From assembly GCA_038227135.1 (NCBI GenBank), contig JBBRQC010000001.1:62001-126000 (forward strand): a stretch of 64,000 nt of DNA, written 5' to 3'. Within the stretch, counting starts at the first letter, position 1, and each line of letters starts with the position of its first letter. The DNA comes from UBA4720 sp038227135. GTDB lineage: Bacteria; Gemmatimonadota; Gemmatimonadetes; Gemmatimonadales; Gemmatimonadaceae. Below, in pieces: positions 36,013 to 44,398 of the stretch. A program made the translations under genes and the position numbers. A model generated the notes under the pieces. That model was not told where the DNA came from. It did no database searches and saw nothing but the letters and a program-made list of their open reading frames with translations.

Positions 36013-36663
36013 ATGAGAAAGACCCTATTTGCCCTTTCCGCGCTTGTGGCAGCAGTTACCACCGCCGGAGCGCAAAGCGCGAGCGCAATTCGACTCCGCT
36101 TAGACCCGGGCAGTGAACTGACCATTGAAGGCACGTCGTCGCTTCACGATTTCCACTGCAAGACCCAGAAGATGAACGCCTATGTGGATGTGGATCCCGG
36201 ATACACAAAGGATCTCACCAAGATTGCGCGCCCGATCGCGAGCGTGAAGGTCACCATCGTTGTGCGCACCCTGTCCTGCGGCAACAAGCAGATGGATAAC
36301 AACATGTACGGGACGCTGAAGGCCGATGAGAACCCGGTCATCAAGTACACGCTGTCGGGATACGACATCCTCGATGGAAGCGCGTCACCAAGCGCGTTCG
36401 CCGCAAAGACGACCGGCACCCTGATGATTTCCGGAAAGGAAAAGACCGTCAACATGAAGATCAACGCCGAGCGACTGAGCGACGGGAAGGCGATCGCACA
36501 GGGAGAGCAGACTGTTCTCATGACTGACTTCGGCATCACGCCACCGAGCTTCATGTTCGGAAGCCTCAAGGTCGGAAACGAGATCAAAGTGAGGTTCAAG
36601 CTGAAAGCAGGACCGGAGCTTCTGGCGCAGCTCGCCGCGGTATTCAATCGCAGCGGACAGTAG
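36013..36663 (+). CDS. YceI family periplasmic protein
   Basis: A 216-residue secreted protein: signal MRKTLFALSALVAAVTTAGAQS, then a YceI lipocalin-like beta-barrel (SELTIEGTSSLHDFHCKTQKMNAYV, ...NNMYGTLKADENPVIKYTLS..., TGTLMISGKEKTVNMKI, KVRFKLKA). YceI proteins bind polyisoprenoid lipids in the periplasm. AGAGG precedes the ATG at 36013; the frame is open further upstream but without a signal. It is followed 55 bp later by the porin-like gene. Confidence 0.9.
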   Translation: MRKTLFALSALVAAVTTAGAQSASAIRLRLDPGSELTIEGTSSLHDFHCKTQKMNAYVDVDPGYTKDLTKIARPIASVKVTIVVRTLSCGNKQMDNNMYGTLKADENPVIKYTLSGYDILDGSASPSAFAAKTTGTLMISGKEKTVNMKINAERLSDGKAIAQGEQTVLMTDFGITPPSFMFGSLKVGNEIKVRFKLKAGPELLAQLAAVFNRSGQ

Positions 36664-36718
36664 AACGCTCCAATAACCGAGTACAAAGGGCATAACGCAT
36701 TCAATAGAGGAGACCACA

Positions 36719-38194
36719 ATGAAACGCACCTACCTAGTTCTCACTGCCGCGCTCGCGATGGTTGCTGTAGCGCCTCGCTCGAGGGCTCAGGGGATCACCA
36801 AGATGTCCGCCGGTGTCGCCATCCCGCAGCCGGCGACGATCGATAGCATTGCGCCCGTCGTCATCGCGCCGCCTGAGTCGGCGGTACTCGACACGGTGAA
36901 GAAAATCGCCGCGGTGAAAGCCCCATCAAAGACGAGCTTCCTCACGACGGCGCCGAATATCGAGATGCAGAACTACCGTCCCGAGGACAAGCGGGGAATC
37001 AACATTTTTGAAGCGCCGAAGGACGACGCAGTTGCTTACGAGGGATTCAAGCTTCAGTGGGGCGCTGCGTTCACGCAGCAGTTCCAGGGCCTCGATCACA
37101 GCAACACGGCTGCACCGAGGCTGGTAACGGCCGGAACCCCTCCGGTCACCACCGATGCCAACCAGCTGGTCCGCATCGGGCACGGCCCCAACAACGCCAC
37201 TGCCAATCTCTACCTGAATGCCCAGCTGGCGCGCGGAATCCGTGTCGCAATGACCACCTACTCCTCGGCTCGGCACCACAACGAGACGTGGGTCAAGGAC
37301 GGTTATCTGCTCGTAGATGCTTCGCCGATTGATTGGAAGCCGCTCAACGATATGATGAAGTACGTGACGATCCGCGCTGGCCACTTCGAGATCAACTACG
37401 GCGATGCTCACTTCCGTCGAAGTGACAATGGCAACTCCATCCGCAACCCGCTCGTCGGCAACTACATAATGGATGCCTTCACGACCGAGGTTGGTGGTGA
37501 AGTCTACGTCAGGGCTAATGGATTCCTGGCAATGGGCGGCGTGACGGGCGGCGAAACCCGCGGGATGATCACCAGCCCAGAGAAGCGGTCGCCGAGCTAC
37601 CTCATGAAGGCTGGTTTCGACAGAAAGTTCGGTAACGACCTGCGCCTTCGTCTTACCGGTTCCGAGTACGCGACCGCGAGCTCGGTCAACAACACGCTGT
37701 TCAGCGGAGACAGAGCGGGGTCGAGGTACTACGACGTACTTGAGAACGCCAGCTCGACCGAGACGGCGCAAGCCTGGTCCGGTGCGATACAGCCAGGCTT
37801 AAGGAACAGCATTCATTCATATGTCGTGAATCCCTTCCTGCAATTCAAAGGACTTGAGCTCTTCGGCAATATCGAGAGAGCAAAGGGCCGCGCACGGGGA
37901 GAGACCGCGAACCGCACCTGGAAGCAGAACGTGGGGGAAGTGGTTTATCGCTTCCTGCCCGACCAGCAGCTGTACGTCGCGGCTCGGTACAACACGGTCA
38001 AGGGACAGCTTACTGTCGGTACGCCGGACGTCACAGTCAGGCGCACCCAGGTCGGCGGAGGCTGGTTCCTCACTCCGAACGTGCTGACCAAGATCGAATA
38101 CGTGAACCAGAAGTACCTCGACTTCCCGACGACCGACATTCGGAACGGCGGAAAGTTCAAGGGATTCATGGTCGAAGGCGTCGTGGCCTTTTGA
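36719..38194 (+). CDS. Outer-membrane porin-like beta-barrel
   Basis: A 491-residue exported protein with signal MKRTYLVLTAALAMVAVAPRSRAQ, about 80 residues of linker, then barrel-type alternation from FKLQWGAAFTQQFQG to the end, finishing in VEGVVAF (terminal phenylalanine, the usual assembly signal). Internal strands such as VTIRAGHFEINYGDAHFRRSDNG resemble phosphate/polyanion porins (OprO/OprP type), but the similarity I can see is only at the level of architecture. GAGGAG precedes the ATG. Confidence 0.75.
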   Translation: MKRTYLVLTAALAMVAVAPRSRAQGITKMSAGVAIPQPATIDSIAPVVIAPPESAVLDTVKKIAAVKAPSKTSFLTTAPNIEMQNYRPEDKRGINIFEAPKDDAVAYEGFKLQWGAAFTQQFQGLDHSNTAAPRLVTAGTPPVTTDANQLVRIGHGPNNATANLYLNAQLARGIRVAMTTYSSARHHNETWVKDGYLLVDASPIDWKPLNDMMKYVTIRAGHFEINYGDAHFRRSDNGNSIRNPLVGNYIMDAFTTEVGGEVYVRANGFLAMGGVTGGETRGMITSPEKRSPSYLMKAGFDRKFGNDLRLRLTGSEYATASSVNNTLFSGDRAGSRYYDVLENASSTETAQAWSGAIQPGLRNSIHSYVVNPFLQFKGLELFGNIERAKGRARGETANRTWKQNVGEVVYRFLPDQQLYVAARYNTVKGQLTVGTPDVTVRRTQVGGGWFLTPNVLTKIEYVNQKYLDFPTTDIRNGGKFKGFMVEGVVAF

Positions 38195-38282
38195 CCGAAC
38201 TGCGTGGCGCCGCGGCTGAGGAACAGCGCGGCGTCACGCAGCTGCACCACCCCGAATTCTGTTCCTGCAGGAGAAGACCATC

Positions 38283-39284
38283 ATGTCGAATACAGTCGCA
38301 GCTCTGAACGGTTCTACCTCCGCTGACAATGCACCTCTCTTCAGCGCGCTCGGCAGGAAAGCGTGCGAAACGATTCTCGCCGGCAACAGCGTGGGTCGGA
38401 TCGCATTTTCGTTGCACGACAGGGTGAGCATCGTACCGATTCACTATGTGTACGCAGAGGGCTGGATTTACGGGCGCACTGAGGCGGCCGGGAAGCTCCA
38501 TGAGATCCTTCGGAACCGCCGCATTGCGTTCGAAGTCGACGAGCACCCTCAGCTCTTTGAATGGGGGAGCGTAGTCGTGAGAGGCCCACTATACCTGATT
38601 CAGCCCGGAACGACGCCATCCGATCGACGCGTCCATGCAAAGGCGGTGTCCCTGATCCGCCAGCTCATTCCGTCCGCGCTTACCGACTCGGACCCGGTCC
38701 CCTTCCGCAATCAGCTTTTTCGCATTCGCGTCGCTGAGATCTCGGGTCGTGCTTCGGGACCAACTGGCGGGAAGAGGGTTCTGTCGAGACGTGCGCAGCC
38801 GTCCGTGAAAAGCGACCCGGATTTCGATGCAGTCCTGCTCGACCGGGCGGAAGACGCGCTCGCAAAGGTGGTCCTGTCACCAGGAGCCCGGGTTCACGTC
38901 GACGTGTTCGATGGCGTGATTGTCCTGACGGGGACAACTGAGAATGCCGCCGAGCGTAGCACAGTGGAAGCGGCAGTTGTGGGCGTACCGGACGCGAGGG
39001 TCGTGGTGCAAGAGATGGAAACCGTTTTTCCTTCGCAGGAGCAGCCCACCCCTGCAGAAATCGCGCGTAAGGCGATTAGACAGCTGCAGCTGTCGCCTCC
39101 CATCGCCGATCCGTGGATCAAAGTTGTAGTTGAGCACGGATGGCTCCGCCTCGAAGGCGTCGCCAATTCCCGAACGACTCGCGAGGACAACGTTCGCCGT
39201 CTTCGCAGCATCAAAGGCTCGCGCGGAGTGCTAGACAGGCTGCGCGTCATGAGCCCAGCAACGACGCAAGTCATTACCGACTGA
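38283..39284 (+). CDS. Pyridoxamine-5'-phosphate-oxidase-like protein fused to two BON domains
   Basis: A 333-residue fusion. Residues 20-155 are a flavin-binding split-barrel of the NimA/PNPOx-like group (GNSVGRIAFSLHDRVSIVPIHYVYAEGWIYGRT, FEVDEHPQLFEWGSVVVRG, TLFRI-like end). Residues about 185-325 hold two BON domains (HVDVFDGVIVLTGTTENAAERSTVEAAV; IKVVVEHGWLRLEGVANSRTTREDNVRRL). BON domains usually contact membranes or carbohydrates, which is unusual for a protein with no signal peptide. The oxidase-like part is close to the protein at 43535. Substrate unknown. Confidence 0.85.
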   Translation: MSNTVAALNGSTSADNAPLFSALGRKACETILAGNSVGRIAFSLHDRVSIVPIHYVYAEGWIYGRTEAAGKLHEILRNRRIAFEVDEHPQLFEWGSVVVRGPLYLIQPGTTPSDRRVHAKAVSLIRQLIPSALTDSDPVPFRNQLFRIRVAEISGRASGPTGGKRVLSRRAQPSVKSDPDFDAVLLDRAEDALAKVVLSPGARVHVDVFDGVIVLTGTTENAAERSTVEAAVVGVPDARVVVQEMETVFPSQEQPTPAEIARKAIRQLQLSPPIADPWIKVVVEHGWLRLEGVANSRTTREDNVRRLRSIKGSRGVLDRLRVMSPATTQVITD

Positions 39285-39305
39285 TCGAATAAAAAGGAGA
39301 GTTTT

Positions 39306-40598
39306 GTGTCCACTGCAACCGTTGAAACGACACTGAAAACCGAGCCTGACCGTCCGCTTCGACGCCAAACGGCGCTCCTTATTGCGACCGACGGGACCCC
39401 CCAGTCGGACGCGGCCATTGCACTGGCCCGCCAGCTACCACTCGGCGCTCAGGGCGAAGTCAGAGTGCTCACGGTGGTACAGCACCCTCCAATACCTTGG
39501 GGGGCAGTCGACCGGTCTCTTGTGATGGATTATGAGCGTGGTTTGCAGCAGGAAGCGCAGCAGAAGGCAAAAGCGCAGTTGCAATTGCTCGGAGACAAGC
39601 ACTGGAGCGTTGAGGTCCGAACTGGAGATCCAGCAGCGACCATTGCGGAGCTGGCGAAGGAATCACACGCTCGGATGATTGTAGTCGGTCTTGGCGGTCA
39701 CGGTGCTGCGGCGAGATTTTTTGGAAACGAGACCGCGCTCCGGCTGATGCGGGTCAGTCACACGCCCGTTCTGGCCGTCGACAGCAAGCTGCGAGGACTT
39801 CCGAAACGCATAATGGTCGCGATGGATTTCAGCGAATCGAGCATCGAAGCGGCCCGGCTCGCCCTCGAGATCGCGGCTCCCGACGCGACTGTGACGCTCG
39901 TGCACGTGGTGCCGTGGGAGCGCAAGGAGTACATCCCTGAGCACTGGTTCAGAGACCACGAGGCACACATCGGGGCGCAACTGACTCGCGTCACGGGGTG
40001 GCTGGACCGCGCCGCTGAGTGCCACATGCACCAAGCAATTCTTTATGGAAGACCCGGTGCAGCCCTTCTCGCCTGCGCACAAGAACTCGATGCGGACCTG
40101 ATCGTCGCCGGAACGCACGGGCGCGGTTTGCTGGGTCGAATACTCGGAGGCGAAACGCTTTCCAAGCTCGTTCGAGGCGCACGGCGTTCCGTGCTCGTCC
40201 TTCCGGCGGCTGCCGCGTTCCAGAAGTTCGATCAGCCAGAACCGGAGACCGATTCTCACCAGGAGCGGGTAGACTGGGTGCAGAGGCTCAACACTTTTTC
40301 CCGAAGAAACCTCGGCCGCCGCGGACGCCTCGAGGTGGACGATCCTGCCGTCGGCGCGCAGGTGGAGATGGCGGGCTATCGTTTTCTCGGCGCGGTCTAC
40401 GACTCTCCGAGCAAGCGCGCCCAGCTGATGTTCGGGGGTCTGGACGCAGATGGGCCGCACCTGGTACGCGGAATATCGAATATCAAATCAGTCGAAATCC
40501 TGTCCGAGGAGAATGATGAAAGGGATACGGCGCTGTCCATCGTCAGCGACGACGGACAAACCCTCCTTTTGCTCGATACCGGGAAGGAGGTGGACTGA
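39306..40598 (+). CDS. Double-domain universal stress protein with C-terminal DUF5335-like domain (USP 5)
   Basis: A 430-residue protein with two UspA domains: TALLIATDGTPQSDAAIALARQLP with loop GLGGHGAAARFFGNET, lacking GS, and KRIMVAMDFSESSIEAARLALEIA with an intact THGRGLLGRILGGETL-type loop. It then has about 110 residues (VQRLNTFSRRNLGRRGRLEVDDPAVG...AGYRFLGAVYDSPSKRAQLMFGG...VRGISNIKSVEI) resembling DUF5335. It starts at GTG with AAGGAG 7 nt upstream. It ends 2 bp before the metal ATPase gene. The role of the tail is unknown. Confidence 0.82.
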   Translation: MSTATVETTLKTEPDRPLRRQTALLIATDGTPQSDAAIALARQLPLGAQGEVRVLTVVQHPPIPWGAVDRSLVMDYERGLQQEAQQKAKAQLQLLGDKHWSVEVRTGDPAATIAELAKESHARMIVVGLGGHGAAARFFGNETALRLMRVSHTPVLAVDSKLRGLPKRIMVAMDFSESSIEAARLALEIAAPDATVTLVHVVPWERKEYIPEHWFRDHEAHIGAQLTRVTGWLDRAAECHMHQAILYGRPGAALLACAQELDADLIVAGTHGRGLLGRILGGETLSKLVRGARRSVLVLPAAAAFQKFDQPEPETDSHQERVDWVQRLNTFSRRNLGRRGRLEVDDPAVGAQVEMAGYRFLGAVYDSPSKRAQLMFGGLDADGPHLVRGISNIKSVEILSEENDERDTALSIVSDDGQTLLLLDTGKEVD

Positions 40599-40600
40599 CA

Positions 40601-42529
40601 ATGTCCGCCCCTGTTCGCGAAGTCGTCCCGACTAGCCGGCGATCCCCACTAAAGGGGGACTCCATAGGGAAGATGAGTGGGGAAGGGAACGCCGGAAAGA
40701 AGCGGACGATTCTTCCGTCCTCGCCACTGTTCGCGATTGCTGCAATCCTTCTCGGCAGCGTCGAGCAGTTCGTCTTCAATCTGCCGCTGTTCGCCCACGC
40801 ACTCTGGACGATTGCTCTCATTGGCGCCGGCTTTCCGGTAGTATGGCGCACCCTTCGCGCGGCGCGTCACGGCAATTTCGCGACGGACGTCGTCGCGTCA
40901 CTCTCCATCATCACAGCCGCGATCATTGGTCAGCCGCTGGCTGGGCTGGTGATCGTGCTGATGCAAACCGGCGGGGAAGCCCTCGAGCGATTCGCCGAGC
41001 GGCGCGCATCGGCTGCGGTTCGCGAATTGGAGAAAGCCGCTCCTCGTATCGCTCATTTGGTGACCGAAGATCGAGGACTGGTTGACGTGGCGGTCGGGGA
41101 GCTGAATGTTGGCGATGTCTTTCTGGTGCGGCCGGGAGAAATGGTGCCGTGTGACGGAATCGTCCTCAGTGGAATCTCGGAGATAGACGCATCGCAGCTT
41201 ACGGGAGAGGCGATTCCGGTTCCGGCGCACGAAGGTACTCCGCTAATGAGCGGCTCGCTCAACGCGCACGGCGTACTCAGTATTCGTGCCTCGGCACGGG
41301 CCGCCGAGAGCCAGTACTCGAGGATCGTGCAGCTGGTGCGCGAGGCCCAAGCGACCAAATCGCCTCTGCAGCGACTCGCCGACCGATACGCGGTCTGGTT
41401 CACGCCGGCGACGCTGGCTGTTTGTGTCGCGACATTCGCCTTGACGCAGAGCTGGACGAGCGTGTTAGCGGTACTGGTGGTCGCGACGCCCTGCCCACTG
41501 ATACTCGCGACTCCCGTCGCCATCATCGGGGGGATAAACCGTGCGGCGCGCCGCAAAATCATCGTGCGGCATGGAGCTGCGATCGAGATGCTGAGCGAGG
41601 CAACTCTGGCCGTGTTCGACAAAACCGGCACGCTCACAGTGGGCAAGCCATCCGTCAAGAACGTCGCCGCGCTTCCCGGATTCACGGAGCGCGAAGTCCT
41701 GCGCAGTGTTGCTGCAGTCGAGGAGGGCTCGAGCCATCTGCTGGCGCGTGTGGTGGTGGAGGAGGGGAAGAAGAGATACGGACGCCTACCCCAGGCAAAG
41801 CAGCACCGCGAATCACCAGGCGAGGGGCTCACCGGTGTGGTTGGAGATGTCGAGGTCGTCGTTGGAAGCCGCGCCTTCGTCGCGCGCCACGCGACCTCTT
41901 CTCTCGACGTCTTCGACGGCGCCCTGGATGGTGTGGCCGGTTTGCGGGCTTACGTGCTCCTCTCGGGGAAGCCCGCCGGGATAATAGAATACGCCGACTC
42001 GCTCCGTCCTGAGCTGAAGGGTTTTCTCGCCACGCTCACGGGTCTCGGGCTCTCGCGCACCGTCCTGCTTTCCGGCGATCGCGCCGCAAACGCGCGAGCT
42101 GTCGGGCTCGAAGCCGGAATAAAGGAAGTGCACGGGGAATTACTGCCGGCAGACAAAGCGGCGATGGTGTCGCGCTTTCGCGCTCGCGGAGATGTCGTGT
42201 TGATGGTCGGCGATGGTACCAACGATGCGCCCGCCCTCTCGGCGGCGGATGTTGGAGTTGCCCTGGCGGGACACGGAGGCGGCGTCACATCAGAGGCTGC
42301 CGACGTCGTGATCCTGGTCGACGATCTGTCAAAAGTCGGTGAAGCGGTAGCAATTAGCAGAAGAACGATGCGGCTGGCGCGGCAGAGTATCGTAACAGGC
42401 CTCGTTTTAAGCGGCATTGCCATGATCTTCGCTGCGTACGGATTCATTCCACCGACGGAGGGTGCGCTGCTTCAGGAGGCGATCGACGTCGCGGTAATCT
42501 TGAACGCTTTGCGCGCGAGCTGGTCGTGA
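40601..42529 (+). CDS. TPC-type P1B heavy-metal ATPase
   Basis: A 642-residue metal-transporting P-type ATPase without an N-terminal metal-binding domain. Motifs: TGEA at 201-204, TPCPL in the fourth membrane helix at 296-300, phosphorylated aspartate in DKTGTLT at 340, and GDGTNDAPAL near 537. The helix-4 motif is TPC instead of CPC, the mark of the P1B-5 group, some of which handle nickel or iron; no hemerythrin domain follows. It overlaps the open frame of USP 6 and lies 2 bp after USP 5. Metal unknown. Confidence 0.88.
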   Translation: MSAPVREVVPTSRRSPLKGDSIGKMSGEGNAGKKRTILPSSPLFAIAAILLGSVEQFVFNLPLFAHALWTIALIGAGFPVVWRTLRAARHGNFATDVVASLSIITAAIIGQPLAGLVIVLMQTGGEALERFAERRASAAVRELEKAAPRIAHLVTEDRGLVDVAVGELNVGDVFLVRPGEMVPCDGIVLSGISEIDASQLTGEAIPVPAHEGTPLMSGSLNAHGVLSIRASARAAESQYSRIVQLVREAQATKSPLQRLADRYAVWFTPATLAVCVATFALTQSWTSVLAVLVVATPCPLILATPVAIIGGINRAARRKIIVRHGAAIEMLSEATLAVFDKTGTLTVGKPSVKNVAALPGFTEREVLRSVAAVEEGSSHLLARVVVEEGKKRYGRLPQAKQHRESPGEGLTGVVGDVEVVVGSRAFVARHATSSLDVFDGALDGVAGLRAYVLLSGKPAGIIEYADSLRPELKGFLATLTGLGLSRTVLLSGDRAANARAVGLEAGIKEVHGELLPADKAAMVSRFRARGDVVLMVGDGTNDAPALSAADVGVALAGHGGGVTSEAADVVILVDDLSKVGEAVAISRRTMRLARQSIVTGLVLSGIAMIFAAYGFIPPTEGALLQEAIDVAVILNALRASWS

Positions 42530-42564
42530 CACCCACGAAAACGCGCGCAGAACAGGGAGAAAAG

Positions 42565-43533
42565 ATGTACAAAGTCATTATGGCTCCAACTGAAGGGTCG
42601 GACAGCGAGAGATCGGCGATATCGTTGGCTGTAAAGCTGGCGCAGCGTTTCGACGCCGACCTCCGTCTCGTTCGGGTAGAGACGGCGCCGCTCGTCATCG
42701 AGACAGTCGCTCGGCCACCAGCACTTGAGATAACCGAGCAGACGGTGCGGGATGAGCACCTCGCCGGCTTGCATAAGCTGGAGGCGCTGGGAACCGAGTG
42801 TCGCGCGCTCGGTGACATCAGGGTCATGACCGCGCTCGAGGAAGGGCCCGTAGCACCCGCTCTTCGCAACTATGCCAGCAGGTTCAACGTCGATCTCATC
42901 GTCATGTCGAGCCACTCACGCGACGGAGTGAAGAGGGTCGCATTAGGCAGCGTCACGGATTATTTGATTCGCCATGCGAACATTCCCGTGCTGGTCGTAA
43001 GGCCGCCCGCTTCGATCCGAGGTGCGAATCCTGAGCAGACGTTCAGCCGTATCGTCGTTCCCCTCGATGGCTCGGCGCTCGCCGAGCAGGTCCTGCCTGA
43101 GGTGGCGGTCCTCGCTTCTCGCCTGAATTCGACGGTGAGCCTGATCCACGTCCTCACTCCCCTGACGTATTCGCAAAAAGAGATTATGCAGCCCGGTATG
43201 CCATGGTGGGATACCGACATTGCTACGGCAGACTCCTACCTTGCGCGTGCCGCGACCTACCTGACCGGAGAAGGCTTGACCGTGAGCAAGGACGTAGTCC
43301 TGAGCGAAAATGTCGCAACCGCAATTCTCGACTACTCGGTGCGCACGAGAGCCGATCTCATCGCACTCGCCACCAGCGGGGTTGGTGGAATGAGTCGGTT
43401 CGTGTTCGGGACCGTCGCCGACGAAGTCACCAGGAAGTCGACGAGCTCGCTTCTTGTCCTACACCCGAGGCCTGCCGTCGAGACTGGCAACAACCGTGAA
43501 CGCTCTACTGCAGAAACCCTGTCGGGAGTCTGA
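42565..43533 (+). CDS. Double-domain universal stress protein (USP 6)
   Basis: A 322-residue tandem UspA protein. Domain 1 (MYKVIMAPTEGSDSERSAISLAVKLAQ, loop SHSRDGVKRVALGS) and domain 2 (SRIVVPLDGSALAEQVLPEVAVL, loop TSGVGGMSRFVFGT) are complete. A linker like that of USPs 1, 2 and 4 is present (QPGMPWWDTDIATADSYL). ATG 42565 has AGGGAG 6 nt upstream; a GTG at 42526 overlapping the ATPase stop is the alternative. It follows the ATPase in one transcription unit. Confidence 0.92.
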   Translation: MYKVIMAPTEGSDSERSAISLAVKLAQRFDADLRLVRVETAPLVIETVARPPALEITEQTVRDEHLAGLHKLEALGTECRALGDIRVMTALEEGPVAPALRNYASRFNVDLIVMSSHSRDGVKRVALGSVTDYLIRHANIPVLVVRPPASIRGANPEQTFSRIVVPLDGSALAEQVLPEVAVLASRLNSTVSLIHVLTPLTYSQKEIMQPGMPWWDTDIATADSYLARAATYLTGEGLTVSKDVVLSENVATAILDYSVRTRADLIALATSGVGGMSRFVFGTVADEVTRKSTSSLLVLHPRPAVETGNNRERSTAETLSGV

Positions 43534-43534
43534 G

Positions 43535-44095
43535 ATGCCAGCCGAACATACTTCCAGTGCCGAGCCTACCGCGAAAGTGGCGGAGCACGCCAAGGAAAGA
43601 ACCGAGGTTGAGCGGATGTGGGCGGCGCGAGCTGGAGAAGTGATCTTCCGCGAACTGTCACGCGGCGAAATCGAAGCGATGCTGCTACGCAATCGAGTCG
43701 GTCGCCTCGCATTCTCACTGCATGACAGAGTCGACGTCCAGCCGATTCATTACATCTACGAGCGAGGCTGGTTATATGGCCGCACTTCCGAGGGAGACAA
43801 GATCTCCATTCTCAAGCACAACCAGTGGGTCGCGTTTGAGGTCGACGAGGTCACCGACCTCTTCGATTGGAGGAGCATCGTGATTCACGGAAGCTTCTGG
43901 ATCATGCATCCGCGCGGCAGCCCCCGGGCCGAGGAACTGTGGACGAAGGCAGCAGAGCTGGTGAGCAAAATCGTCCCCGGGGCGCTAACGGACGCTGACC
44001 CGGTTGCGTTTCGGCAGACGCTTTTCCGCATCGCCGTCAGCGACGTGCGCGGCAGAGAGGCGAAGATGAAACCGTTGCAACGGAATGACCCTTGA
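43535..44095 (+). CDS. Pyridoxamine-5'-phosphate-oxidase-like flavin-binding protein
   Basis: A 186-residue split-barrel protein of the same subgroup as the one at 38283 but without BON domains: LLRNRVGRLAFSLHDRVDVQPIHYIYERGWLYGRT, VAFEVDEVTDLFDWRSIVIHGSFW, TLFRIAVSDVRGRE. Family members bind FMN or F420 and reduce small substrates. GGGAG lies just before the ATG, one base after the USP 6 stop, so the two are co-translated. The N-terminal 35 residues are charged and probably disordered. Confidence 0.85.
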   Translation: MPAEHTSSAEPTAKVAEHAKERTEVERMWAARAGEVIFRELSRGEIEAMLLRNRVGRLAFSLHDRVDVQPIHYIYERGWLYGRTSEGDKISILKHNQWVAFEVDEVTDLFDWRSIVIHGSFWIMHPRGSPRAEELWTKAAELVSKIVPGALTDADPVAFRQTLFRIAVSDVRGREAKMKPLQRNDP

Positions 44096-44108
44096 CGATG
44101 GAGTGAAA

Positions 44109-44324
44109 ATGAACACGAACTATTGCATCACCCCAGCGATCGTTTTCGTCTTAATGGCTCTCGTGCACGCATGGCGTTTCGTGCTCGATTTCCCGCTGCA
44201 AATGGGCGCGTGGTATGTACCACGGTCACTCTCGGGAATCGCGGCGATTGTCCTGGCAGGCCTGGCCCTATGGGCATTCAGAAGCGCGAGGATCGGCAAG
44301 CCGGCCAAGGTTGCTTATACCTGA
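44109..44324 (+). CDS. Small two-helix membrane protein
   Basis: 71 residues with two predicted membrane helices (CITPAIVFVLMALVHAWRFV and SLSGIAAIVLAGLALWAFRSA) joined by FPLQMGAWYVPR. A GGAG site precedes the ATG at 44109. It is 13 bp after the flavin-binding protein and is probably the last gene of that unit. No family recognised. Confidence 0.65.
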   Translation: MNTNYCITPAIVFVLMALVHAWRFVLDFPLQMGAWYVPRSLSGIAAIVLAGLALWAFRSARIGKPAKVAYT

Positions 44325-44398
44325 GTCCGAACTCTCAGGGCCGGCAAGCCGCCGGCCCCGACGGTTGACGCGTCGCATCTCCCGAGAAGCAGAGGCGT

